DNA of 32,569 bases from contig JADFXS010000011.1 of NCBI GenBank assembly GCA_015233515.1, positions 1-32,569 on the forward strand. Reading direction: 5' to 3'. The position numbers and the translations under genes are program-made. The notes below the pieces were generated by a model, which was not told the origin of the DNA, made no database searches, and saw only the letters and a list, made by a program, of their open reading frames with translations. Position 1 is the first letter of the stretch; every line of letters begins with the position of its first letter. This document shows, one piece after another, positions 23,789-32,421 of this stretch. Origin of the DNA: Deltaproteobacteria bacterium. GTDB lineage: Bacteria > Desulfobacterota > Desulfarculia > Adiutricales > JAGVGV01.

Positions 23789-24253
23789 TCAAACGTAATC
23801 GCCACGATTATACTTGAAAGCTTCCACCGTGGCGGTGACCGCCAAGTTTTCGGCCAAGGGCTTCAAGCTGTGACCTTCCGGCAGGGATTGACTTAGCTTG
23901 TCCATATTCTGGGCTTCGTTTTGCAAATCGTTGACCAGGGGAGATATCTGTTTCAGATTCTGATTGGGATCAGCCAAGGCTTGTGCGTAAAGGTCCAGAA
24001 CCCCTAAAGCTTTGTTCACTTGACTTTGCGGGCTGATCTGGCTGCCGGCGATCATGCGGCCCACGGGGGAAGTCTCCAAAAGACCAGCCGCTCCGGACAA
24101 TGAACCAGTTTGGTTGGCTTGGCACGCCTGCTCCGAAATTTTGTTCTGCGCGTCCGCCAGCGCCTTGGCAAAATCATTTTCTGATTTTTGAGAACGTGGA
24201 GAGGCGCTGTTTTGAATGCTGGAATTTATATAGGAGAGATCTTTGATTTTCAT
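23789..24253 (-). CDS. Small helical protein, 154 aa, unrecognised
   Basis: The ATG (complement of 24251-24253) has GAGGAG about eight bases upstream. A TTGACT-N17-CATAAT promoter lies a further 38 bases out. The protein is soluble: a polar N-terminus (residues 1-45, Q/S/N-rich), then helices with ALGVLDLYAQALADPN and LVNDLQNEAQNMDKL. A C-terminal block, PLAENLAVTATVEAFKYNRGDYV (residues about 131-153, given as a description), ends it. The N-terminus looks disordered, as in proteins secreted by or bound to type III/flagellar machinery, but this is a guess. It is 32 bases upstream of the 108-residue gene, so the two probably form an operon. Confidence 0.65.
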   Translation of the reverse strand: MKIKDLSYINSSIQNSASPRSQKSENDFAKALADAQNKISEQACQANQTGSLSGAAGLLETSPVGRMIAGSQISPQSQVNKALGVLDLYAQALADPNQNLKQISPLVNDLQNEAQNMDKLSQSLPEGHSLKPLAENLAVTATVEAFKYNRGDYV

Positions 24254-24290
24254 TTTTTTCTCCTCGGACGTTCATTTTCATCGTCGATTA

Positions 24291-24319
24291 ATTATGCAGC
24301 AAACATGCCAAAGAGTCAA
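24291..24319 (-). promoter_or_regulatory. Sigma-70-type promoter for the two small proteins
   Basis: On the minus strand TTGACT (complement of 24314-24319) is followed by exactly 17 bases and CATAAT (complement of 24291-24296). The expected start near 24284 gives a leader of about 30 bases containing GAGGAG. It is one of the best promoter matches in the window. Confidence 0.6.
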
Positions 24320-24438
24320 TGATGGCTGGGAAATGATAACATGTTGATATTATAATATTTTTTTATATGGTGGAGGCAGGCGCCCGATACGTATTCAAAC
24401 GCGATGGACGTTTTTTCCTATAACCAGGCAATTCATGC

Positions 24439-24960
24439 TCAGTGGTCCGGGGCCGCTTGGCCGGCCGGGGGCACGGAAAAAATCGTTTCAATCCGTTTAT
24501 GGTCAATTTGGTCGATCAAATGTAGTTCTGCCAGGAACTGACGGAGTTCTTCCTGGGTAAGGCCCAGGTGGTGTTTGGGTTGGCCGGAAGCTATAGCTTG
24601 AGCCTCCTTGTGCAAAAAGTCCAGCAACTGATGCCCGGCCGTCCAGGTAAAGCTATTTAGCTCCAATTGCCGGTTGACGGCAAACTTGGCCAAGCGTCTG
24701 GTGTTTATCCAGGCTCTCCGTGGTGTGCGGAAAAAAGATTTGTTGATGTAGTCATGATTGAGGTCCCGGGCGATTATTTTCCGGTAGCGATCGGCCACGG
24801 CGCGCTCTAGAATTGATTTCTCCTCGGTGGTCGGATCTAAACCGTTTTGAATCAGGTAATTAAGACTATCATACAAGGCGACTTCCGGAATTTCACCGCC
24901 TTGAAGAGAGATAATTTCCGCTTCGTCATTGACATTCGGCCGGATGTTCAAGTTCGTCAT
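24439..24960 (-). CDS. Unrecognised protein, 173 aa, coupled to the diguanylate cyclase
   Basis: The ATG (complement of 24958-24960) lies inside the end of the diguanylate cyclase gene, overlapping it by 35 bases. A GAGATGG stretch about six bases upstream can serve as ribosome binding site. The frame extends to 25008, but that would deepen the overlap. The protein is soluble and mostly helical. Notable blocks are ALYDSLNYLIQNGLDPTTEE, AVADRYRKIIARDLNHDYIN, an Arg/aromatic stretch RRAWINTRRLAKFAV, and a C-terminal GLTQEELRQFLAELHLIDQI helix pair. I recognise no catalytic motif and no PilZ RxxxR...NxSxxG pattern. The overlap with a diguanylate cyclase suggests coupled expression and possibly shared signalling. 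Confidence 0.65.
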   Translation of the reverse strand: MTNLNIRPNVNDEAEIISLQGGEIPEVALYDSLNYLIQNGLDPTTEEKSILERAVADRYRKIIARDLNHDYINKSFFRTPRRAWINTRRLAKFAVNRQLELNSFTWTAGHQLLDFLHKEAQAIASGQPKHHLGLTQEELRQFLAELHLIDQIDHKRIETIFSVPPAGQAAPDH

Positions 24961-26050
24961 AACAGTCCATCTCGGTATAAATCTTGTTTTTACCTGCTTT
25001 TTTAGCAATATAGAGAAATTGATCGGCGCGATCGATCAAGTCATCCATGGAGTCCGGCCCGGATAGGCAGGCCACGCCACCGCTGATGGTGATGTGAACA
25101 GCCGAGCCTTTGACTGTGAAATAGGTATTGTCTAGCGCCGCTCGCAAGCGTTCGGCCGTGGTTTGCGCCCCGATCATATCGGTTTGCGGACAGATGACCG
25201 CGAATTCCTCCCCGCCGAACCGGGCGGCAAAATCAATACTCCGAACGGCTAACCGAATAGCTTTGGCCGTGACCATGAGAACGCGATCTCCGACCAAATG
25301 ACCATATCGATCGTTGATATCTTTAAAATCATCTAAATCAAGCAGGATGAGGGCCAGAGGGCCGCCATACCTTTTGGAACGGCTGATTTCTTCCGCCAAA
25401 CGGAAGTTAAAGGACCGTCGATTATTCAGCCCGGTCAATTCATCGGTATTGACCTGTTCTTCGCGTCGCCGCAGTTCTTCCTGAAGCTTGTTGACTTCTG
25501 TTTGAGCCCGTTCAAGTTTTTGGTGCAGTGTTTCCTGGGATTCGATCACCATCCCGGTTTGCGCGATAATAACACTCATCAAATCCTGAATGGTTTCGGC
25601 ATTGTTGGCTATAGCCGCCTTCTTCAAGCAGGAATCCAGGTTGAGGCTATAGGAACTGGTCTGGTCCATGGAAACGCTCAGAGTCTGGGCCACATCGGCG
25701 GCCATGGCTTTAAGCTGTTCCCCGGCTTGGCCCACGACACGGCTGTGACCTTCGGTAGCTTCCAAACTGAAAAACCGTCGATAGATGGCTTCGGATAAGG
25801 TGGGAGTAAAGATTACTCCGTCTCGGGCCAAGCGATCCAGGGTTTCGTTTAAAATCGGCATTTTTTCCGCGTAGTATGCATACCAAAGACGATAATTGGT
25901 CGGAGTGACCGGAATACTGAATTTACTGAGCGTTGGTAGGATCTTACGCGCGATTTCTTGTGATTTCGCTAATATGGGGGCCATCTCCGATTTCAAAAGG
26001 GAGAGGGGCTCGGGAACGGTAGTCTCTGCGCACGATGAATGGTTGGCCAT
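24926..26050 (-). CDS. Soluble diguanylate cyclase (GGDEF domain)
   Basis: The 374-residue cytosolic protein has three parts. An N-terminal helical domain (about residues 30-100, VTPTNYRLWYAYYAEK then LNETLDRLARDG) is of the kind seen in membrane-free cyclases. A coiled-coil linker (about 170-200) follows. The GGDEF domain (about 203-360) starts at the DELTGLNNRRSF motif. The active site is GGEEF (279-283), with the metal aspartate in LLDLDDFKDIND. The inhibitory site RxxD (R270 to D273) lies five residues upstream, so product feedback is expected. It makes cyclic di-GMP. No phosphodiesterase (EAL) domain is fused. The downstream gene overlaps it. The 500 bases upstream carry no gene on this strand. 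Confidence 0.92.
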   Translation of the reverse strand: MANHSSCAETTVPEPLSLLKSEMAPILAKSQEIARKILPTLSKFSIPVTPTNYRLWYAYYAEKMPILNETLDRLARDGVIFTPTLSEAIYRRFFSLEATEGHSRVVGQAGEQLKAMAADVAQTLSVSMDQTSSYSLNLDSCLKKAAIANNAETIQDLMSVIIAQTGMVIESQETLHQKLERAQTEVNKLQEELRRREEQVNTDELTGLNNRRSFNFRLAEEISRSKRYGGPLALILLDLDDFKDINDRYGHLVGDRVLMVTAKAIRLAVRSIDFAARFGGEEFAVICPQTDMIGAQTTAERLRAALDNTYFTVKGSAVHITISGGVACLSGPDSMDDLIDRADQFLYIAKKAGKNKIYTEMDCYDELEHPAECQ

Positions 26051-26496
26051 AAAGTCTCTTACAGGTTTTTAGTGTCTCTCATTCAGCTGAAAATATCATA
26101 CAATCATCTGTTAATTAACGGCCGATTGCAGAATAGCAGGTCTTTACTTTCGGCGGATAACATGCCAATATGATTACTATTTCTTTCTAACAACCCGCCG
26201 ATTGCGAGAGGCTCTGCTCTGTAAAACGCTTTACTGACAGGCGGCAGTCAAGGTGTGTATATTAATAACATAAAATAACATGTTTTTGCAAGAAAAATAG
26301 CTGTCTTACCGGTTAAAAGTGCGCCATCCGCCGACGATTCTCCGGAAGGCGGCCATCGCCGTTGGCGGAGGCCATCCCGACATCCCGCATCCGATAGACG
26401 CTGAGAGCGGTCAGTTTGAGCGCGAACGCCCGGTAAGCCAATGACTTGAGTCGAGGAATTTGTCTGCGCAGTTGACCGGACAGACTCGATTCTTTC
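26051..26496. other. 446-base gap between divergent units
   Basis: An AT-rich intergenic stretch between the minus-strand cyclase and the plus-strand tetR. TATGAT (complement of 26095-26100 region) about 45 bases ahead of the cyclase could be its -10 box, without a good -35. The half nearest tetR is GC-richer. On the minus strand it reads as an open frame to TAA at 26313-26315 but has no start codon. Confidence 0.45.
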
Positions 26497-26524
26497 TTGA
26501 CGTCACAAAAAAATTCACTATACT
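26497..26524 (+). promoter_or_regulatory. Sigma-70 promoter of the tetR-efflux operon
   Basis: TTGACG (26497-26502), 16 bases, TATACT (26519-26524), followed by a short leader with AAAAGG before the ATG at 26562. It is a strong consensus match, and the -10 box is overlapped by a palindrome. Confidence 0.65.
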
Positions 26525-26537
26525 TACCGGTAGGTAT
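26520..26537 (+). promoter_or_regulatory. Palindromic operator, probable TetR binding site
   Basis: ATACTTACCGGTAGGTAT is an 18-base palindrome with a single mismatched pair, centred on ACCGGT. It overlaps the -10 box of the tetR promoter, where a TetR-type dimer would block RNA polymerase. The assignment is by position and symmetry. Confidence 0.65.
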
Positions 26538-26561
26538 AATTTTTCTCCGCAAAAGGTATCC

Positions 26562-27188
26562 ATGCACCAAATAAAAATAAAAATTAACTCCGACGCCGAT
26601 GAACCTTTGGCCTACCGCCTCCTGACTTGCGCCGCGGCCTTGTTTGCCAAAAAAGGATACGCCGCGACCAGCGTCCGAGAAATTGTCGCCGCCGCCGGGA
26701 TCACCAAACCAGCCCTTTACTACCACTACGGCAGTAAGGAAGGTTTATATCTGGCGATCATGGAAGCGGCGCTGGATTATTTTAGAACCACCCTTGATTC
26801 GTTTCGCCAAGACAACCGGACGGTTCTTCAAAAAATGGTCGCCTTGGCCGACCTCCTTTTTTCCATGGTCACCACCGAAATGGATATCACCCGCTTGATC
26901 TATGCCACACATTATAGACCACCCCAGGGTTCGCCATTTTTCGACATCCACCCTTTCGGAGATAAACTGAGGGAGGCAATCCTGGAAATAGTTAAAAAAG
27001 GAATTCAGGAGAAAGAACTACGGCCGGGAGACCCTGTGGATATAACCTGGGCTTTTCTGGGCGCCATACATCTGGTGATGGAATCTGAAATCTGCTTTTC
27101 AGACCGCTCGCCGGGGCGTGAAGGCCTGCAACGCATTATTGAACTGATATATGACGGATTTTCCACGAAGGGGTCGGCTGGTGTCTAG
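26562..27188 (+). CDS. TetR/AcrR-family transcriptional repressor
   Basis: The 208-residue protein has an N-terminal TetR DNA-binding domain: LFAKKGYAATSVREIVAAAGITKPALYYHYGSKEGLY spans residues about 28-63 and contains the helix-turn-helix. A divergent all-helical ligand domain follows. The start is ATG 26562, with AAAAGG upstream; the frame extends to 26460, but that would run over the promoter. It likely represses its own operon, which includes the membrane-fusion and RND genes, through the palindrome at 26520-26537, and is released by a pump substrate or metabolite. Bases 26602-26656 recur in exact inverted form at the window end. Confidence 0.9.
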   Translation: MHQIKIKINSDADEPLAYRLLTCAAALFAKKGYAATSVREIVAAAGITKPALYYHYGSKEGLYLAIMEAALDYFRTTLDSFRQDNRTVLQKMVALADLLFSMVTTEMDITRLIYATHYRPPQGSPFFDIHPFGDKLREAILEIVKKGIQEKELRPGDPVDITWAFLGAIHLVMESEICFSDRSPGREGLQRIIELIYDGFSTKGSAGV

Positions 27189-28347
27189 AATCGAGAAGGC
27201 CGGATGCTCGGCCGTTATGCGGCCAATATTAATTTTTTTAATTATATTCGTCGGATGTTCTGATCAAGGCGGAGCCCATGAACAGAAAGTCGGCCGTCCT
27301 CCCGTGGCGATCGAAGCCATCACCATCAAGCCCGGCATCATCGAGGAAATAATTGAAGTGGTTGGAACATTGGCTCCAAAATATCAAGCCGAACTCAAAC
27401 CGGAATATGTGGCCGTGGTCCGCGAAGTCTATGTCAAGGAATGGGTTAGAGTAAAAAAAGGCGACAAACTGGCGCAGATGGATATTCGGGAACCAGCCTC
27501 CCTCTTAAACAAAGCCTTGGCCGCCGTGGAAACGGCCAAGGCCAACATGGTTCAGGCCCAAGTGGCTCTGCAGCGCTCCGAAAGGGAATTCCAGCGGGCG
27601 ATCAAATTGCGCCAGAGCGGTTCGGTCAGCCAGCAAACCTTGGATGACGCCATTTCGGAAAAAGACGCTTGCGCGGCCAGATTGGGGGCGGCCAAGGCTC
27701 AGCTTAACCTGGCTCAGCGCGAAGCCGATCAGGCCAAGACTCATCTGGATAAAGCGACGATCACGGCGCCCATCGATGGAGTAGTCTCCTATCAAGGGCT
27801 TATGGTCGGCGACTTGGCTGGAGAGATGAACAATTCCCATAGTGTCACCAGAATAATCGACACGCAGGTCTTGACCTTGACCGTAACCGTCCCGTCCCGG
27901 GAAATGGCGGCGCTCAAGGTCGGACAACCTTTGATTTTCACCAGCGACGCTTTTCCCGGTCGGGTATTCAACGGGACCGTGATGTTCATCAATCCGGTTG
28001 TAAACGACGTTGATCGTTCAGTCAAAATCGAAGCGGAAGTGCCCAATCATGAAGAGGTTCTAAAGGGAGGTTTGTTCGTGAAAGGAACGATCAAGACCGG
28101 CTTAAGGGAAAACGTGCTTTTAGCTCCCAAGGATTCCCTGTTTTCCTGGGATTTGAATAGTAATACCGCCAAAGTCTGGGTGGTATCGGATCAGAAGGCC
28201 GTCAGTCGGCAAGTGTCGACCGGGAAACGGCAGGGAGACACGGTGGAGATTACTCGAGGATTGACCATCGGTGAGCGGATTGTCACGCGGGGGGCTTTTA
28301 ATCTGCTGGAAGGCGACAAAATCAAGTTGGTCAAAGTCGAAGGATAA
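27181..28347 (+). CDS. RND efflux periplasmic adaptor (membrane-fusion lipoprotein)
   Basis: The 388-residue HlyD/AcrA-type adaptor has a lipoprotein signal (RPILIFLIIFVGC, with lipidated C26), followed by a beta-barrel/lipoyl segment. A long alpha-helical hairpin (about residues 110-185, Ala/Gln-rich) comes next, then the second lipoyl half TITAPIDGVVSYQG and C-terminal barrel domains. It bridges the RND pump to an outer-membrane channel. The GTG at 27181 overlaps the tetR stop codon region and has AGGGG seven bases upstream; ATG 27217 is the alternative start, with no clear ribosome binding site. It is five bases ahead of the pump gene. Confidence 0.9.
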   Translation: MSRIEKAGCSAVMRPILIFLIIFVGCSDQGGAHEQKVGRPPVAIEAITIKPGIIEEIIEVVGTLAPKYQAELKPEYVAVVREVYVKEWVRVKKGDKLAQMDIREPASLLNKALAAVETAKANMVQAQVALQRSEREFQRAIKLRQSGSVSQQTLDDAISEKDACAARLGAAKAQLNLAQREADQAKTHLDKATITAPIDGVVSYQGLMVGDLAGEMNNSHSVTRIIDTQVLTLTVTVPSREMAALKVGQPLIFTSDAFPGRVFNGTVMFINPVVNDVDRSVKIEAEVPNHEEVLKGGLFVKGTIKTGLRENVLLAPKDSLFSWDLNSNTAKVWVVSDQKAVSRQVSTGKRQGDTVEITRGLTIGERIVTRGAFNLLEGDKIKLVKVEG

Positions 28348-28352
28348 TTTTC

Positions 28353-31300
28353 ATGTTTCTGTCGGATTTATCCATAAAACGACCTGTTTTCGCGGCGGTG
28401 CTGATGTTGGCCTTGGTGACTCTCGGTATTTCTTCCTATCGTAAGCTGGCGATCGATATGTATCCGGACGTGGAAATTCCGGTCATCATGATTTTCACCA
28501 AGTATTCAGGTGCGTCGCCGGAGGCGGTGGAAAGGGAAGTCACGCGTCATATTGAAGAAGCCGTGAATCCAATTGCCGGAGTCAAGCATGTGACTTCCTA
28601 CTCCCGTGAAGGAGTGTCCACGGTAGTGGTGCAGTTTCAGTTGGAAGTCAAAACCAATGAAGCTACCCAGGAGGCCAGGGCTAAGATCAGTTCCATTCGG
28701 AGTTTATTACCCCAGGAGATCGACGAGCCGATCATCCAAAAAATAGATTTTCAGGCCATGCCGATTGTATCCTTGGCGGTCCGATCCACTACTTTGAGTC
28801 CGCGAGACTTGACCACCCTTACGGAAAAAAAGGTCAAAAACCATCTGGAGAATCTTTCCGGAGTGGGTAAGGTGTCTTTGGTTGGTTCTTCTAAACGAGA
28901 AGTAAGCGTGGATCTGAACCCGGTCCAATTAGAAGCGTTATCCATGGGCGTGGATGAGGTGATCGCCGGAATCCAATCGGAAAACGTCAATACTCCCCTG
29001 GGAAGGTTTACGGGGGGCGGCAGTGAATATCCTATCCGCATATCCGGAAAACCATCTGAAGTGGATGAATTCAACCACATGGTCATCGCCATGCGCGGTA
29101 GTCGGCCGGTCACCTTGGCCGATGTGGCTGAAATCAAGGACGGCATAGAGGAGCAACGGTCTCTGGCTTATCATAACGGTCTCCCGGCTATCGGTCTGGA
29201 TATAATGAAGCAGACCGGAGCGAACACCGTGGAAGTGGTCGAGGCGGTCAAAAAACGTGTCAAATCGCTCCAAGCCCAAATGCCGGACGGGACCAGTATT
29301 GAAGTGGTCAGAGACGGGTCCATTGAAATCCGTAATTCCGTGGACGACGTCAAAAAGACTATGGTCGAAGGCGGTATCCTAACCGTCTTCATCGTGTTTT
29401 TATTCCTCAATTCCTGGCGTTCCACGGTTATTACCGGCCTGACCTTGCCTATTTCGGTCATTTCCAGTTTTATTATCATGAACGCCATGGGCATGACTTT
29501 GAATATATTGACCCTCATGGCTCTGTCTTTAGCCATCGGTCTTTTGATCGACGACGCTATCGTGGTCCGGGAAAATATCGTTCGCCATCTGGAAAAAGGT
29601 AAGGAGCATTTTACCGCGGCTCGAGACGGTACTAATGAAATCGGTCTGGCGGTCATTGCCACGACCTTTTCCATCATGGCGGTATTCATTCCCGTGGCTT
29701 ATATGAAAGGCATCATCGGTCGATTTTTTTTCCATTTCGGTATTACCGTGGCGTTTGCCGTGCTGGTTTCCCTGGTCGTTTCCTTCACCTTGGACCCGAT
29801 GTTATCTTCCCGCTGGCTGGACCCGGATATACATCGTCGTGGTCGCCGTCATTTTATCGCCCGTTTGTTGGACCGTTTCAATGATTGGTTTGACAAAATC
29901 GGCGATATGTACAAAGGAATTATCGGCTGGAGTCTGGATCACCGCCGGGCTACCCTGGGCGTGGCGGCGATCGCCTTTATTCTGGGTCTGGTGACTTTCG
30001 GGTTCTTGGAAAGCTCCTTTATACCCCCTTTCGATCATGGAGAATTCCAGATAAATTTTCAGACCGCGCCTCATGCCTCCCTGGAAGAAACCCGGTCCCG
30101 TCTCATGGTCGTCCTGGACAAACTTAAAGAAATACCAGAAATAGATCATACTTATTCCACTATCGGCGCCGGCGATTCGGGGACGGTGCGGGACGCCAGG
30201 GTTTATGTCAAACTAGTGCCGAAAAGAGAACGGCGCAAGAGCGAAACCCAGATCAAATCCCAAGTCCGGGAGATGGTCCAAGGGATTCCGGGGATTATAC
30301 CGTCCATAATCCGGGCCAATGAAACCCGGGGTGAACTGGAAGTCAACATCCGGGGGGAAGAAATTGCCTTGCTCAAGAAATATGCCGCCGAATTGAAGGC
30401 GGAAATGTACAAAATCCCCGGCCTGGTGGATTTGGAAGTCAGTCTGGAACATGATAGCCCGGAATATCGCTTGACCGTGGATCGCAAGCGGTCTCTGGAC
30501 ACCGGAATTAATTCCCAACGTATTGTCCGGACGTTAGGAGTTTTAGTGGGCGGCCAGGCGGTGTCGACTTATGATGATGAAGACGGGGATGCCGTCGATG
30601 TCCGAGTTCGTATGCCTAGTGAACTGCGTCGGGAGCTCGGACAGTTGGACCGTTTACGTTTGGCGGTCCCCAAGGCCGAAGGGCCATCCGCTCTTGTCCC
30701 GTTAAAAGAAGTGGTCACCTATAACTTAAGCGCGACCCCCACGGAAATCAATCGCCAGGACTTGGTCCGACAGGTGCGGATCAAGCTCAATCTGGATAAT
30801 CTGGCGTTGGGCACGGCCATGGCCAAGGTCAGGGCGGCGACGGAGAAAATCCCCATGCTTCCCGGGTACCAAGTCATTTTTTCCGGGGAAGCCGAAGACA
30901 TGACCGAAACTTTCCAATATATGCTGGAAGCTTTGATTCTGGCCGTGGTCTTTGTGTATCTTATCCTGGCCGCCCAGTTCGAGTCGTTCATCGAACCGCT
31001 TTCCATCATGCTTTCCTTGCCTTTAGCCGTGGTGGGCATGGCGGTCTTGTTGTTTTTGACCAAGGACACGGTCAGTATCATCAGCCTGATCGGTTTGATC
31101 ATGCTTATGGGGTTGGTGACCAAGAACGCGATTTTGCTGGTGGATTACACTAAGATTCTTCGAGCCGGGGGAATGCCGCGGCGAGAGGCCTTGATTCTGG
31201 CCGGCCGGACCAGATTCCGCCCGATCATGATGACCACCCTGGCCATGATTTTCGGTATGCTGCCGTTGTCTCTCGGGTTGGGAGAGGGAGCGGAGATGCG

Positions 31301-31475
31301 AGCCCCCATGGCCCGATCCGTAATCGGTGGATTGGTTACTTCCACTTTGCTGACTTTGGTGGTCGTGCCGTCGGTTTATACGGTTCTGGACGATCTCGGC
31401 GCCTGGATACGTCGACGCTGGGAAGGCGCGCCCAAGGAAACAAGCCCTACCGAACACGACAAGCTAACAGCCTGA
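28353..31475 (+). CDS. RND-family efflux pump (HAE1/AcrB type)
   Basis: The 1040-residue inner-membrane transporter starts FLSDLSIKRPVFAAVLMLAL, typical of the AcrB/MexB superfamily, with two six-helix halves and two large periplasmic porter loops. The proton-relay aspartates D400 and D401 lie in LAIGLLIDDAIVVREN (helix 4), and the second half has GLVTKNAILLVDYT. It exports hydrophobic compounds or drugs using the proton gradient. The gene follows its adaptor closely. No TolC-type outer-membrane factor is encoded next to it, so the pump must share one from elsewhere. The substrate cannot be inferred from sequence. Confidence 0.93.
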   Translation: MFLSDLSIKRPVFAAVLMLALVTLGISSYRKLAIDMYPDVEIPVIMIFTKYSGASPEAVEREVTRHIEEAVNPIAGVKHVTSYSREGVSTVVVQFQLEVKTNEATQEARAKISSIRSLLPQEIDEPIIQKIDFQAMPIVSLAVRSTTLSPRDLTTLTEKKVKNHLENLSGVGKVSLVGSSKREVSVDLNPVQLEALSMGVDEVIAGIQSENVNTPLGRFTGGGSEYPIRISGKPSEVDEFNHMVIAMRGSRPVTLADVAEIKDGIEEQRSLAYHNGLPAIGLDIMKQTGANTVEVVEAVKKRVKSLQAQMPDGTSIEVVRDGSIEIRNSVDDVKKTMVEGGILTVFIVFLFLNSWRSTVITGLTLPISVISSFIIMNAMGMTLNILTLMALSLAIGLLIDDAIVVRENIVRHLEKGKEHFTAARDGTNEIGLAVIATTFSIMAVFIPVAYMKGIIGRFFFHFGITVAFAVLVSLVVSFTLDPMLSSRWLDPDIHRRGRRHFIARLLDRFNDWFDKIGDMYKGIIGWSLDHRRATLGVAAIAFILGLVTFGFLESSFIPPFDHGEFQINFQTAPHASLEETRSRLMVVLDKLKEIPEIDHTYSTIGAGDSGTVRDARVYVKLVPKRERRKSETQIKSQVREMVQGIPGIIPSIIRANETRGELEVNIRGEEIALLKKYAAELKAEMYKIPGLVDLEVSLEHDSPEYRLTVDRKRSLDTGINSQRIVRTLGVLVGGQAVSTYDDEDGDAVDVRVRMPSELRRELGQLDRLRLAVPKAEGPSALVPLKEVVTYNLSATPTEINRQDLVRQVRIKLNLDNLALGTAMAKVRAATEKIPMLPGYQVIFSGEAEDMTETFQYMLEALILAVVFVYLILAAQFESFIEPLSIMLSLPLAVVGMAVLLFLTKDTVSIISLIGLIMLMGLVTKNAILLVDYTKILRAGGMPRREALILAGRTRFRPIMMTTLAMIFGMLPLSLGLGEGAEMRAPMARSVIGGLVTSTLLTLVVVPSVYTVLDDLGAWIRRRWEGAPKETSPTEHDKLTA

Positions 31476-31968
31476 TGATTCGATGCGACTCGCGATAGTC
31501 GGCCGGAATGAAATCATGTCGCCTATTATTCACTGATCCTTAGTTCATCACTTGCGGGCGTCGAGGCACGTAACTCCCGGCTGCAACGCTCGGCGGGAAA
31601 GTCCCGCACCCAAAGGCCCGCACGAATTCGGTTGCCGGTTACATTCATCGGTGGCATGCATTCCGCAGCGGCTCCGGGCACTGCCCGGCGGCGGGAAGAT
31701 CCCGCACCCAATGGCTGCCTTGAACTCGGGTGGCTGTCAATACGGAGCCGCCGAGTATTTCGCTGATGGCTCGGGCACTGCCCGGTGGCTCCTCGACGTA
31801 TGCTGAATACGCCTGCGGGCCAAAATCGGTCCAACTTCGCGTTTCGCCTGGGATTTACGCGCCCTATCCGCGATTTGATGGTGGATTTAGGTGATTTGCC
31901 ACCAATTCGCTTGCCCAATTTCGAACCGGCATGTTAGTCTTGGACATTATTTGGTTTGGCGGGCGGTG
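31476..31968. other. Gap of 493 bases, no supported gene
   Basis: The interval contains the repeat block at 31553-31820 and a small CGACT/AGTCG hairpin (31486-31501) right after the pump stop. The minus-strand frame across 31526-31918 is Arg/Pro-rich antisense of the repeats and is not called. Confidence 0.55.
31553..31820. repeat. GC-rich block of degenerate ~98-base units with paired hairpins
   Basis: Two 27-base segments (31591-31617 and 31689-31715) match at 24 positions, each carrying a GCGGGA/TCCCGC hairpin. A CGGGC-ACT-GCCCG hairpin near 31674-31686 recurs at about 31772-31784, again 98 bases on. An 8-base inverted pair, CGTCGAGG (31559-31566) and CCTCGACG (31791-31798), encloses most of the block. 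Confidence 0.6.
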
Positions 31969-32421
31969 ATGAAGGCGGTTATTCAGCGGGTAGCGGAAGC
32001 GAAAGTCACGGTTGATGGGGAAATTGTCGGAGCCATTAATCAAGGACTGCTTATTTTGCTTGGCGTGGCGCAAAACGATACTTCCGCTGATGCCGATTAT
32101 CTGGCGAACAAGATAGTCACCCTGCGCATCTTTCAAGATGATGCGGGTAAAATGAACCGTTCATTGATCGATATTTCCGGGCAGGCCTTGATAGTCTCCC
32201 AGTTTACTTTATGGGGAGACTGTCGTAAGGGACGGCGACCGTCGTTCACCCAAGCCGCGGCGCCGAATCTAGCCGAAAAACTGTACCAAGAGTTCATCGC
32301 CCGGGTGGCCGCCGGCGGCGTGCCGGTAGCTACCGGCCGATTTGGGGCTTTGATGAAAGTTTTTTTAGTTAATGACGGACCGGTAACTTTCATCTTGGAC
32401 ACTACCGTTCATGACTCGTGA
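31969..32421 (+). CDS. dtd: D-aminoacyl-tRNA deacylase Dtd
   Basis: The 150-residue protein is full length for the DTD family, a homodimer that hydrolyses D-amino acids mischarged onto tRNA. It starts [18 protein letters not shown], with the SQFTL motif at residues 77-81 and the cross-subunit GP-containing [11 protein letters not shown] at 135-145. The start ATG 31969 is the conventional M-K/R-A-V position; the frame is open further upstream, which is rejected. It is separated from the RND operon by the repeat-rich gap, so it likely has its own promoter. Its end overlaps the start of the next ORF by 11 bases. Confidence 0.94.
   Translation: MKAVIQRVAEAKVTVDGEIVGAINQGLLILLGVAQNDTSADADYLANKIVTLRIFQDDAGKMNRSLIDISGQALIVSQFTLWGDCRKGRRPSFTQAAAPNLAEKLYQEFIARVAAGGVPVATGRFGALMKVFLVNDGPVTFILDTTVHDS

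Noticed and set aside
26313..26465. Minus-strand open frame with coding-like composition ending near the cyclase-tetR gap (for example KSLAYRAFALKLTALSVYR)
   Set aside because: It has no start codon outside the antisense of tetR and no recognised family. It might be the decayed end of a former gene, but I cannot support it as a feature.
31553..31820. CRISPR array
   Set aside because: The repeats are degenerate, about 98 bases apart and few in number. They lack uniform spacers and there are no cas genes.
31526..31918. 130-codon minus-strand frame over the hairpin block
   Set aside because: Its Arg/Pro/Ser-rich translation follows from the GC repeat units. There is no ribosome binding site.
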